NCBI GenBank assembly: GCA_963754645.1 | Contig: CAVWGP010000001.1 | Coordinates: forward strand, 248,001 to 312,000 | Length of the DNA: 64,000 nt | Direction: 5' to 3' | Source: CAVWGP01 sp963754645 | GTDB lineage: Bacteria; Pseudomonadota; Alphaproteobacteria; Bin65 | Notes under the pieces: generated by a model | Told to the model about the DNA's origin: nothing | Seen by the model: the letters and a program-made list of their open reading frames with translations, nothing else | The model's database searches: none | In this document: positions 46,258 through 54,926 of the stretch, in pieces | How the letters are laid out: the number at the start of each line of letters is the position of its first letter | How positions within the stretch are numbered: the stretch's first letter is position 1 | Made by a program: the position numbers and the translations under genes

Positions 46258-47431
46258 TCACCCGGCCTCGACCACACCCGCTTCGATCAGGCGCTCGATC
46301 TCGGCGGCGCCGATCCCCCATTGCGCCAAGCATTCGCGCGATTGCGCGCCGGCCGCTGGCGGCTGGGCGCGGACTTCCGGCGCGGCGCCGTCGATGCGCA
46401 GCGGCAAGTGCCGGCAGCAGCGTGGTTCCCTTGCCGGTCTCGATCGGCAGCAGCGAACCGTTGGCCAGGAGATGCGGATCGTCGAACAAATCGGCGGGCG
46501 TCTGGATCGGCGCGAACGCCACATTGGCGCGCTCGCAAAGCGCGGAGATTTGCTTGCACGTCATCGCCTTCATGCGCTCGCGCAGGGCGGCGATGAGCCA
46601 CGGCCGCGCCTCGACGCGCAGATTGTTGGCGGCGAGGCGCGGGTCGCGCGCCAGATCGGCGAACGAAAATATTTCGGTGAAGCGCTGCCATTGCCGGTCG
46701 CTGGTGACCGAGACGAAGACCTGGCCGTCGGCGGCGTCGACAATGTCGTAGATCGCCCAGGGCGAGCTGCGTTCCGACATGGGTTGCGGCGTCTCGTCGG
46801 TCATGCCCGCCAGCGCCATGTGCTGGCCGACGAGGAAGGCGACCAATTCGTAGAGCGCGCTTTGCACCAAGGCGCCGCGGCCGGTCGCATCGCGTTCGCG
46901 CAGCGCCGCGAGAATGCCGATGACGCCGAACAAGCCGCCGGTGATATCGATGATCGAGGCGCCGGCGCGCGTCGGCTTTCCGGGCTGGCCGGTCATGTAG
47001 GCCAGGCCGCCCATCATCTGCACCACCTCGTCGAGCGCCGGCCGGTGCTCGTAGGGCCCCGGCAGGAAGCCCTTGAGCGCGCAATAGATCAGCCGGGGAT
47101 TGACGGCGCGCGCCGCCGCGTGGCCGATCCCGAGCCGCTCCATCGTGCCGGGCGCGAAATTCTCGATCAGCACGTCGGCCCAGCGCAGCGCCGCCTCGGC
47201 CACCGGCCGCGCCGCCGGATTCTTGAGATCGACGACGACGCTCGACTTGTTGCGGTTGAAATTGACGAAGAAGCCCGTGCCGAAGGCTGTCAGCCGGCGC
47301 GTCGGATCGCCGCCGCGCGGCTCGATCCGGACGACATTGGCGCCGAGATCGGCGAGCACCAACCCGCAACTCGGCCCCATGACGGTGTGGCCGAAATCCA
47401 ACACGTTGATGCCTTGCAGCGAGCCCGCCAT
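46258..47431 (-). pseudogene. CoA-transferase family III (CaiB/BaiF), one frameshift
   Basis: A class III CoA-transferase of about 390 residues. It starts MAGSLQGINVLDFGHTVMGP, with LADLGANVVRIEPRGGDPTR, FVNFNRNKSSVVVDLKNPAA and the catalytic Asp region in LPGPYEHRPALDEVVQMMGG. The C-terminus IGAAEIERLIEAGVVEAG is reached after one extra base near 46412. It moves CoA between carboxylic acids. A longer in-frame N-terminus would be built from an intergenic repeat and is rejected. No acyl-CoA partner gene is adjacent. Confidence 0.85.
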
Positions 47432-47486
47432 TCCAGTGCCTCTGTTCCGGCCATGCCCTGATCGTTCGACCATGATGGCGAAACCG

Positions 47487-47518
47487 CCGAACTTCATCAA
47501 TTGCGCCGAACTTCATCA
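47487..47518. repeat. 32-bp direct repeat, copy 1
   Basis: CCGAACTTCATCAATTGCGC followed by CGAACTTCATCA; identical to 47651-47682. Followed by GATGATGAACTTCGCCGGCG, which can fold back on CGAACTTCATCA. Confidence 0.85.
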
Positions 47519-47650
47519 AGCCCAGGCGATGATGAACTTCGCCGGCGACGACTAAAATCGGGGCGCTCCGCGAGGGGCTGGGTCTGGCAAGCTGCACCCT
47601 GGAGACCGTATGTTATGGAGAAATTGATTCCGGATTGAGACGCCACTCCC

Positions 47651-47719
47651 CCGAACTTCATCAATTGCGCCGAACTTCATCATCGCCAGGGCTTGATTAA
47701 CTTCGGCGCAATTGATGAA
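47651..47719. repeat. 32-bp direct repeat copy 2 with an 18-bp perfect hairpin
   Basis: 47651-47682 repeats 47487-47518 exactly. TTCATCAATTGCGCCGAA (47657-47674) and its perfect reverse complement (47702-47719) make a long stem. Together with copy 1 these repeats fill the 350-base gap between the CoA-transferase and the hydrolase; no gene is seen there. Confidence 0.85.
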
Positions 47720-47781
47720 CTTCGCGCGTCCGGACCGGTTCCGCAGCCGGCCAAGGCGAGCACGAAACGAGGCGCCGCACC

Positions 47782-48480
47782 ATGACCCTGTATCTCGTTT
47801 GCCACGGCGCCTGGTCGGCGGCCTGGGCTTGGAAAAAGATGCGCGCGCCGCTGGCCGATGCCGGGCACACGCTTATCACCCCAACCTATACCGGCCTCGG
47901 CGAACGCGGCCATCTCGCTTCGCCCGCCATCGATCTCGAAACTCACATCGCCGATATGCTGGGCGTCATCGAAACCGAGGACCTCGCCGATATCGTCCTG
48001 ATCGGCCATTCCTATGGCGGCATGGTTGCGACCGGCGTCGCCGACCGCGCGGCGCCGCGCTTGCGGCAGATCGTCTATCTCGACGCCTTCGTGCCCGCGG
48101 ACGGGCAATGCCTGTTCGACTTGCTGCCCGCGGCGATGAGCCAGCGCATGCGGGACTTGGCGAAATCCGAGGGCGAGGGCTGGCGCGTGCCGCCCAACCC
48201 GCCGCCGCCCGACACCGACCCGGCCGACCTCGCCTGGATCGCGCCGCGCCGCCGGCCGCAGCCGATCAAGACGTTCTCGACCGCGCTGGCGCTGCGCGGC
48301 AACGCCGCCGGAGTGCCGCGCCGCTATATCTATTGCACCCGCCCGGCACCGGGCGACGTGTTCCGCCAATTCGCGGACCGTGCCCAACGCGAGCCGGGCT
48401 GGCGCTACGGTACGATCGACGCCAGCCACAATCCGCACATCACCGCGCCCGCGGCGCTCGCCGCGCTGCTGCAAGAATAA
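47782..48480 (+). CDS. Alpha/beta hydrolase (EstC/hydroxynitrile lyase-like esterase)
   Basis: A 232-residue cytoplasmic alpha/beta hydrolase: VCHGAWSAAWAWKKMRAPLA oxyanion region, PTYTGLGERGHLASP, nucleophile Ser in IVLIGHSYGGMVATGVA, Asp in DAFVPADGQ or a later loop, and His in DASHNPHITAPAALAA. The short lid (RVPPNPPPPDTDPADL) and the YTGLGERGH motif match the salicylate-binding-protein/EstC subgroup. The substrate is unknown. It stands alone between repeats and leader B. Confidence 0.9.
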   Translation: MTLYLVCHGAWSAAWAWKKMRAPLADAGHTLITPTYTGLGERGHLASPAIDLETHIADMLGVIETEDLADIVLIGHSYGGMVATGVADRAAPRLRQIVYLDAFVPADGQCLFDLLPAAMSQRMRDLAKSEGEGWRVPPNPPPPDTDPADLAWIAPRRRPQPIKTFSTALALRGNAAGVPRRYIYCTRPAPGDVFRQFADRAQREPGWRYGTIDASHNPHITAPAALAALLQE

Positions 48481-48554
48481 AGCGCCGCGGGCAGACTTTT
48501 TTTGCAGGAGCGCGGAATAACCAGTCTCAATAACAATTTGTAAAAACCTCTTTG

Positions 48555-48670
48555 CTAGGTTCCGAGCGTTCACCCGAAACCAGTGAGCATCCACGTGCGG
48601 TAACGCACTTCGCTCGGCCAAGATCCCGCCGAACAATCAGCCAAAGTTTTGGCTTAACTTGTTCGGTGTG
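48555..48670 (+). ncRNA. Structured leader B upstream of roadblock copy 2
   Basis: The second copy of the element at 45121-45240, with the same order: GCTAGGTT, GTTCACCC, GTGCGGTAACGCAC hairpin (48595-48608), ATCCCGCCGAACAA and a closing TTGTTCGGTGTG (48629-48666). The inner stem is AGCCAA/TTGGCT. It lies about 235 bases upstream of the ATG at 48902. The remaining 230 bases show no gene. Confidence 0.6.
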
Positions 48671-48901
48671 ACGTGATCAGGCCAGCAAAAATCCATACGT
48701 CCGATCTTCGTAGCGCTGGCCCGATCGCGCGGCTCAATTCTTGCGCCGCCGTCGCCCACGTTTGCTTGCCGCATTTCCCGAACCTCGTTGCGCTGCCACG
48801 GCCGTTCATCGGCCGCGGCGGCAGCGTCGTAGACTGCCGGATGATCGCATCGCTCCGCCAGTCGGTTCCACAGATGCAATTCAAAACTTTGGAGAACGAC
48901 A

Positions 48902-49260
48902 ATGGCTAACGTAGCTCAGACTCTCTCGACCATGATGGACATCGACGGCGCCCTCGGTGCCGCGATCGTCGACAGCAACTCGGGCATGGTGCTCGGCAAG
49001 CAGGGCACGGCGATCAATCTCAACGTCGCCGCCGCCGGCAACACCGAAGTCATTTGCGCCAAGGCGAAGACCATGAAGGCGCTCGGCCTGCGCGATCAGA
49101 TCGAAGACGTCCTGATCACGCTCGGCAACCAGTATCACATCCTCCGCCCGATCGCCGACAAGGCCGGTTTGTTCGCTTACATCGTGCTCGACAAAGGCAA
49201 GGCGAACCTCGCCATGGCGCGCCACAAGGTGACCGAGGTCGAGAAGGAACTGCGGTCTAG
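48902..49260 (+). pseudogene. Roadblock/LC7 domain protein (copy 2), one base lost before the stop
   Basis: A paralogue of 45744: MANVAQTLSTMMDIDGALGA, VDSNSGMVLGKQGTAINLN, IEDVLITLGNQYHILRP, GKANLAMARHKVTEVEKEL. Copy 1 ends GAG CTG ACG GTC TAA. Here the text is GAA CTG CGG TCT AG, i.e. one base short, so the frame would read on for 150 more residues of no homology. With the base restored it ends in TAG at 49258-49260 at the same length as copy 1 (119 residues). Probably an intact gene with a sequence error. ATG at 48902 has GGAGA upstream. Confidence 0.83.
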
Positions 49261-49410
49261 CGCAAGTTTCGATTCGATCGAATCGCGCCGCCTTCTTCCT
49301 TTCCCCAACGCGCACCGCGCGTGGGGGAGAGGCGGAAAGGGCCGGCCGCCGTTTGACAATTGCCGCGCCGGTTCCGGTTCGCCGAGCGGCCGGGCGCGAT
49401 TCGCGCCTGC

Positions 49411-50391
49411 TCAGTCCGTCAGGCCCTTGCCTTTGATAAAAGCGCGCAGCGCCTTGCCGGCGTCGCCTTCCTTGCGCTCGACCAGGCCCCACAATCCCTC
49501 GGCCCAGTGCTTCTCGATGAAGGCCTTTTGCCGCGGGCCGAATTCGGCGAGCTTCATGCCCTTGTCGAGCATTTCCTTCTGCTCGTCGGCGGCGAGCTTG
49601 CTGAACGGCGCGGCGGCGCTCTCCTCGATTCGAATGCCGGCATCGAGCAGAATTTTCTGCTTCTCGGCGTCGAGTTTTTTCCAGGCATCGAGATTCATCA
49701 TCACGAGATAGGTCGAGCTGCCGAAAAAGGGCCGCACCAGGATGCTGGCGACCTCGTTGAAACGGTAAGTCGGCACGCCGATGGCGGTCCACGCGGCGCC
49801 ATCGACCGTGCCTTTTTGCAGCGCCTGATAGACTTCGCCCACCGGCAGATTGACCGGCGCGCCGCCGAAGGCGTCGATGAGTGGGATGTAGCCCGGCGTG
49901 GCGCGAATTTTCATGCCCTTCAAATCGCCGTCGGGGCCGAGCGGGCGGCGCAGCACGAATTGATAGCCCTCGACGCTGGTCGGCATGGCGAGAATTTTCA
50001 TGCCGCGCGTTTGATAGGCGGCGTCGATCGCGGCCCACGCGCCGCTCTCGCGCCGCGCCTTGCGGTCGGGCTTGATCGCGTCGATGCCCATGCCGAAGCC
50101 GACCGCGCCGTAGTGATAGGCGCCGTGCGTGACGAGAAGCTGGAACGCGCCCGATTGCACCGGCTGCATCTGCTCGAAGGGCGGCACGGTTTCGGGGCCG
50201 CTGACGCTGAGCGTCAGGCTGCCCTTCGAGAGGTCCTTGATCGCCTCGACATAGGGCGTGGTGACGATCTTGGTCGATGGATGATTGGGATCCCAGCTCG
50301 TCAAAAGGCGGTGGTTCTGCGCCTTGGCGCTTTCGGGCGCCATGGCCAAGAGCAATGCAAAAGCGGCAGCGGCGAGCTTGCTTCCGGTCAT
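49411..50391 (-). CDS. TRAP transporter solute-binding protein (DctP family), orphan
   Basis: A 326-residue periplasmic binding protein. Signal peptide MTGSKLAAAAFALLLAMAPE ends near AKAQN. The body has LLTSWDPNHPSTKIVTTPYV, GDLKGMKIRATPGYIPLIDA, GAPVNLPVGEVYQALQKGTV with the ligand Arg in IRATP, and YLVMMNLDAWKKLDAEKQKI, standard for DctP. The start at 50391 is preferred to a Met four codons earlier because GGAG is correctly spaced. No DctQ or DctM is next to it; it may feed the permeases at 34829-36651 or others elsewhere. It diverges from the hydrolase/monooxygenase genes. Confidence 0.92.
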   Translation of the reverse strand: MTGSKLAAAAFALLLAMAPESAKAQNHRLLTSWDPNHPSTKIVTTPYVEAIKDLSKGSLTLSVSGPETVPPFEQMQPVQSGAFQLLVTHGAYHYGAVGFGMGIDAIKPDRKARRESGAWAAIDAAYQTRGMKILAMPTSVEGYQFVLRRPLGPDGDLKGMKIRATPGYIPLIDAFGGAPVNLPVGEVYQALQKGTVDGAAWTAIGVPTYRFNEVASILVRPFFGSSTYLVMMNLDAWKKLDAEKQKILLDAGIRIEESAAAPFSKLAADEQKEMLDKGMKLAEFGPRQKAFIEKHWAEGLWGLVERKEGDAGKALRAFIKGKGLTD

Positions 50392-50573
50392 TCCATTCTC
50401 CATCCTTCGGCGCCGCGAACGGATCGAGCGCGCGGGCGGTCCGGCGACGATATTCGCGGCGCGCCAGCGCGCGCAAGGCTATTCGACACGGCGCCCATGC
50501 TTGGCCATGGCTTGACTCGGATGGCGCTTGCCCGTTGAACAGTTCGTCGGGGAATCGAGTGGGAGGAGCCATC

Positions 50574-51326
50574 TTGAAACGCAGTGTCGAAACGATCGCG
50601 GGCGCCGAGATCGAGCTGTTCGAGGGCGGCGAAGGCACGCCCCTGCTGTTCCTGCATTCCGGCCAGGGCTTCGCGCCGACGCATCCCTACGTCGACGCGC
50701 TCGTCAAGCAGCGCCGGCTGATCGCGCCGTCGCATCCCGGCTTCGGCAAATCGAGCGCTGCCGGACTGGCTCGACAGCGTCGACGACATCGCCCACATCT
50801 ATCTCGAACTGATGGATCGGCTCGAAGCTCGAGCCGCGTCGATCTCGTCGGCATGCTCGATCGGCGGCTGGATCGCCGCCGAGATCGCGACCAAGGTGCC
50901 GGAGCGGATCGGCCGGCTGGTGCTGGTCGGCCCGGTCGGCGTCAAGATCGGCCCGGTCGACAAGCTCGACATTCCCGACATCTTCGCCATGCCGACGGAG
51001 AAGCTCGACCAAGCTGCTGCTTCCACGACCCGGCCAAGTATCCAGCCCGATCCGGCCAAGCTGCCGCGACGAGCAGCTCGGCATCATCGGTGCGCAACCG
51101 CGAGACGCTGGCGCTGCTGGCCTGGGAGCCGTACATGCACAATCCCAAGCTCAAGCATCGCCTGCACCGCGTCAACGTCGCCGACGCTGTTCATGCGCGG
51201 CGCGAGCGACGGCATCGTGTCGGCCGACTATCTCGCGGCGCTATGCGAAGCTCATCGCCGAAGCGCGAGATCGAGACCATCGCGCAAGCGGGCCACGTGC
51301 CGCAGGTCGAGCAGCCGGAGGCCTGA
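50574..51326 (+). pseudogene. Alpha/beta hydrolase, many frameshifts
   Basis: The start is TTG at 50574 (MKRSVETIAGAEIELFEGGE) with GGGAGGAG upstream. Pieces in order are LLFLHSGQGFAPTHPYVDAL, LIAPSHPGFGKSSLPDWLDS, the nucleophile region LVGCSIGGWIAAEIATKVPE, IGRLVLVGPVGVKIGPVDKL, TLALLAWEPYMHNPKLKHRL and the His region IETIAQAGHVPQVEQPEA. This is a normal alpha/beta hydrolase once six or more single-base gains are removed. The 3' end is uncertain (51326-51396). It is followed closely by the luciferase-like gene, with which it probably forms an operon. Confidence 0.78.
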
Positions 51327-51392
51327 CCGCCGCACGGTCCTGCGGCTTCCTGCAAGCGTTAACGCAGACATGCGACGCCGGAGATCGCGACC

Positions 51393-52687
51393 ATGAAAGC
51401 CTGGCACTTCAGCGAGAACGCCTATCCCTATCTGCCGCCGGCGGACGAGATACGAATCGATCCGCGTCATCGCTGCCGAACCGCAACTACGATCCGAAGA
51501 AGGGCGCCGCGCTCTACGACCGCTATCATCGACGAATGGCTGATCGCCGAGGACGAGGGCGTCGGAGATCATGCTCAACGAGCACCACCAGACCGCGACC
51601 TGCGTCGATCCGGCGGCGCCGCTGGTGCTCGCGCGCGCTGGCGCGGCTGACCAAGAAGGCGCGGCTGCTGATCCTCGGCAATCCGGTCGCCAACCGCCGC
51701 CAGCCGGTGCGCGTCGCCGAGGAGATGGCGATGGTCGACGTGCTCTCGAATGGCCGGCTCGAATGCGGCTTCGTGCGCGGCGTGCCCTACGAGGTGCTGC
51801 CGGCCAACAGCAATCCGGTGCGCATGAACGAGCGCCAATGGGAGGCGCATGGACCTCATCGTCAAGGCCTGGACCAGCCACGACGGGCCGTTCAGCCACG
51901 AGGGCCGCTTCTTCCATCACCGCAACATCAACATCTGGCCGCGCCCCTATCAGCAGCCGCATCCGCCGATCTGGGTGTCAGCACCACCAGCCCGGGCGGC
52001 GCCGACACGCGTCGGCGCGCGCGGCTATGTGCAGGCGACGTTCCTCACCGGCTTCGGCGGCACCCGGACGATCTACGACGCCTATCGCACGGGCTGGCGC
52101 GAGGCCGGGCGCGGCAACGACGTGCCGATCAACCGGCTCGCCTATGCGGCGCTGGTCTATGTCGGCGAGAGCGAGGCCGAGGCGCGCGCCGGCGCCGAGA
52201 AGCTGCTGTGGTACATGACCGCCAACAAGGTGCCGCTGCACTTCTGCCTATCCGCCGGGCTACGTGCCGGTCGCGGCGCAACGTCGCAGATCCTGCGCGG
52301 CGCGGCATCGACCAGCACGCGCGCTCAACCGAGCAACGCCACCGTCGACAGGGCGATCGAGGCCGGCATCATGTTCGCCGGCACGCCCGATCAGGTGTTC
52401 CACCAGATCAAGAAGCATCTACGACCACGTCGGCGGCTTCGGCCACCTGCTGATCATGGGCCAGGCCGGCTTCCTCGAGCACGACGAGACCGTGCGCGGC
52501 ATCAAGAATGTTCGCGCGCGAGGTCTATCCGCGGCTCAAGGAAGCGTTCCCGGACACGACGATTTCGGGGACGTTCGGCGACGTTCCGCCGCGCCCGCCC
52601 GAGGAAGGCTTGCTGCTCGCCTCGGCGGCCGGCGCGGGCAAGGCGTTCCAAGGCGAGATGTCGACGCCCTTGGGCGTGCCGCGCTAG
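51393..52687 (+). pseudogene. LLM-class flavin-dependent monooxygenase, many frameshifts
   Basis: A bacterial-luciferase-like monooxygenase of about 425 residues when corrected. It has MKAWHFSENAYPYLPPADE, NYDPKKGAALYDRYIDEWLI, LEIMLNEHHQTATCVDPAAP, ARLLILGNPVANRRQPVRVA, LSNGRLECGFVRGVPYEVLP (cofactor region) and the C-terminus GFGHLLIMGQAGFLEHDETV. About ten single-base gains break it up. The family uses reduced FMN and oxygen to oxidise small organic substrates. It ends with TAG at 52685, 17 bases before the threonine-synthase-like gene. Confidence 0.8.
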
Positions 52688-52703
52688 CGAGGTTCGGCGG
52701 CGC

Positions 52704-53915
52704 GTGGAGAAAAGCTTCGTCACGCATTTGGAATGCGGCATGACCGGCGAGCGCGTGCCCGCCGGACAAATCCACAACCTCTCGCCCAAGGGCTATCCGC
52801 TGCTCGTGCGCTACGATCTCGCGCGCGTGGCCAAGGCGATGTCGAAAGACGCGCTCAAGCAACGCCCGCAGGATATGTGGCGCTGGCACGAGCTGGCGCC
52901 GTTGCGCGATCCCGCCAACATGGTTTCGCTGGGCGAAAGCTGGACGCCGCTTGTCCCATTGCCGCGGCTCGCCAAAGCGCTCGGCGGCGGCGAAATCCTG
53001 GTCAAGGACGAGGGCCGGCTGCCGACCGGCTCATTCAAGACGCGCGGCATCGCCATGGCGGTGAGCCTTGCCCGCGAACTCGGCATCAAGAAAGTCGCGA
53101 TGCCGACCAACGGCAATGCCGGCGCCGCCCTCGCCGCCTATGCCTCGCGCGCCGGCATGGACGCCATCGTGCTTTGCCCCGACGACACGCCGGCGATCAA
53201 CATCGCCGAAACCGCGCTGCAAGGCGCGCGCGTCTATCGCGTCAACGGCCTGATCAACGATTGCGGCAAGATCGTCGGCGCCGGCAAGGCGGCGGGCGGC
53301 TGGTTCGACATGTCCACCTTGAAGGAGCCCTATCGCATCGAGGGCAAGAAGACGATGGGACTCGAACTCGCCGAGCAGCTCGGCTGGGACGTGCCCGACG
53401 TCATCCTGTATCCGACCGGCGGCGGCACCGGCCTGATCGGCATGTGGAAGGCGTTCGGCGAATTGGTCGAAATCGGCTGGCTCAAGCGCAAGCCGCGCAT
53501 GGTCGCCGTGCAGGCGACGGGCTGCGCGCCGATCGTCAAGGCGTTCGAGATGAAGCAGCGCCACGCGACGCTGTTTCCCAACGCGCACACCGTCGCCATG
53601 GGTATCCGCGTGCCGGCCGCGATCGGCGATTTCCTCATTCTCGACGCGGTGCGCGAATCGGGCGGCTTCGCCATCGCCGTCGACGACGATGCGATCGAAG
53701 CGGCGCGGAGCGAAGTCGGCCGCGCCGAGGGCCTCTTGCTCTGCCCCGAAGGTGCCGCGACCTACGCCGCCTATGTCCAGGCGTTGCGCGACGGCCGCAT
53801 CGCCCGGCACGAGCGCGCCATGCTGTTCAATTGCGCGACCGGCTTGAAATATCCGATGCCGGTGCCCGAGCGGCGGCTCGACAAGGACGGCGTCATCGAC
53901 TACGCGGCGCTGTAA
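52704..53915 (+). CDS. Threonine synthase-like PLP-dependent lyase
   Basis: A 403-residue fold-type II PLP enzyme. The N-terminal Cys motif LECGMTGERVPAGQIHNLSP, PLP Lys in GRLPTGSFKTRGIAMAVSLA, Asn in MPTNGNAGAALAAYASRAGM and the phosphate-binding ILYPTGGGTGLIGMWKAF are all clear. Relatives are threonine synthases and threonine/diaminopropionate lyases. Because the gene is not with other threonine genes but after a hydrolase and a monooxygenase, a catabolic beta-replacement or lyase role is possible. The start is GTG at 52704; there is no strong ribosome site, so coupling to the upstream gene is likely. It is intact, unlike its neighbours upstream. Confidence 0.88.
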   Translation: MEKSFVTHLECGMTGERVPAGQIHNLSPKGYPLLVRYDLARVAKAMSKDALKQRPQDMWRWHELAPLRDPANMVSLGESWTPLVPLPRLAKALGGGEILVKDEGRLPTGSFKTRGIAMAVSLARELGIKKVAMPTNGNAGAALAAYASRAGMDAIVLCPDDTPAINIAETALQGARVYRVNGLINDCGKIVGAGKAAGGWFDMSTLKEPYRIEGKKTMGLELAEQLGWDVPDVILYPTGGGTGLIGMWKAFGELVEIGWLKRKPRMVAVQATGCAPIVKAFEMKQRHATLFPNAHTVAMGIRVPAAIGDFLILDAVRESGGFAIAVDDDAIEAARSEVGRAEGLLLCPEGAATYAAYVQALRDGRIARHERAMLFNCATGLKYPMPVPERRLDKDGVIDYAAL

Positions 53916-53943
53916 TCCGCGCAATTTGATTTCGCCATGGCCG

Positions 53944-54033
53944 CGTAGGGGCGCACAGCCGTGCGCCCTGGATTTGCCATGCGCAAACACCCATGCCCTG
54001 CGGGAACAGGGCGCACAGCCGTGCGCCCCTACG
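53944..54033. repeat. GTAGGGGCGCACAGCC inverted repeat pair
   Basis: Two 26-bp arms (53944-53969 and 54008-54033), complementary except at the centre of each arm, around a 38-base spacer. The outer CGTAGGGGCGCAC type sequence is shared with the 31-bp inverted repeat at 26031-26129. It lies between converging genes. Confidence 0.75.
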
Positions 54034-54099
54034 GATACATGTGCGAGCCACTTTCCGTGATCGACGGTATTTGCCGCGCAACCGCGGCACCGCGCCACG

Positions 54100-54648
54100 T
54101 CAATACTTTATCGCCACGACCTCGATCGTCTCCATGCCGGCGGGCGTGCGCATATGGACTTCGTCGCCGACACGGGCCTTGAGCAGGGCTTTGGCGATGG
54201 GCGATATCCACGAGACCCGGCCGCGATCGGCATCAACTTCGTCGACGCCGACAATGGTGACCGTGCGTTCCTCGCCCCTCGAATCCGCGTAGGTCACGGT
54301 GGCGCCGAAGAACACCTGGTCGGTGCGGGTGCGCTGCTTCGGATCGACGACCTCGGCGATTTCGAGGCGCTTGGAGAGGAAGCGGACGCGGCGGTCGATC
54401 TCGCGCAGCCGGCGCTTGCCGTAGATATAATCGCCGTTCTCCGAGCGATCGCCGTTGCCGGCCGCCCAGGCCACGGTTTCGACGACTTTGGGCCGCTCCT
54501 TGCGCAGCAAGTGCTGCACCTCGTCGAGCAGCCGGCGATGGCCCTCGGGCGTGATGTAATTCTTGCTGCCGGCGGGCAGCGGCGCCGCGTCATCCGCGCC
54601 GTCGTCGTCGTCGGCCGCGTCGTTTTCCTTGACGAAGGCTTTGCTCAT
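54100..54648 (-). CDS. greB: Transcription elongation factor GreB
   Basis: A 182-residue Gre factor. The N-terminal coiled coil contains ITPEGHRRLLDEVQHLLRKE, ETVAWAAGNGDRSENGDYIY (the DxSEN tip motif that enters the RNA polymerase channel) and GKRRLREIDRRVRFLSKRLE. The C-terminal FKBP-like domain has VFFGATVTYADSRGEERTVT and ISPIAKALLKARVGDEV. GreB is favoured over GreA by GKRRLREIDRRVRFL. It rescues backtracked polymerase. The start MSKAFVKEND has an Asp-rich extension before the domain; a Met 12 codons upstream is less likely. Confidence 0.93.
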   Translation of the reverse strand: MSKAFVKENDAADDDDGADDAAPLPAGSKNYITPEGHRRLLDEVQHLLRKERPKVVETVAWAAGNGDRSENGDYIYGKRRLREIDRRVRFLSKRLEIAEVVDPKQRTRTDQVFFGATVTYADSRGEERTVTIVGVDEVDADRGRVSWISPIAKALLKARVGDEVHMRTPAGMETIEVVAIKY

Positions 54649-54822
54649 GCGCGGCAGTTTGCGGCAACGAAAAGGGCCGCGCAACGGCGTTGCGCGGCCC
54701 CGCCCGGCGTCGATGAAATCGATAACGACGTTTCCGTTTGAACGCTCACCTGGAGGGGTGGTCTAAGCTGAATCCACATTCATGCCGGTCGGAACGGGGC
54801 CGTGCCTTTCGCGCCCGGCCGG

Positions 54823-54892
54823 AAAAAACCCAATGATTTCAGAACCTGCTCAAGGTGCTCATTTGCGGCTTGAGCATCTTGATCATCTTCGG
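54823..54892 (+). repeat. Intergenic repeat, AACCCAATGATT plus GCTCA / TTCGG type
   Basis: GGAAAAAACCCAATGATTTC, then TGCTCAAGGTGCTC, TTGAGCATCTTGATCATCTT and CGG. It shares the core with 10579, 10714 and 14417. Arms CTCAAGGTGCTCA and TTGAGCATCTTGA can pair partly. It fills the 278-base gap between greB and the Fic gene. Confidence 0.72.
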
Positions 54893-54926
54893 CGCGCGGG
54901 GGAGGCGGGGGTCGGCGGCTCGGCGC

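Noticed and set aside
47432..47500. Longer N-terminus for the CoA-transferase starting in the intergenic repeat
   Set aside because: The extra residues are encoded by the 32-bp repeat, and the family N-terminus begins at MAGSLQGINVLDFG.
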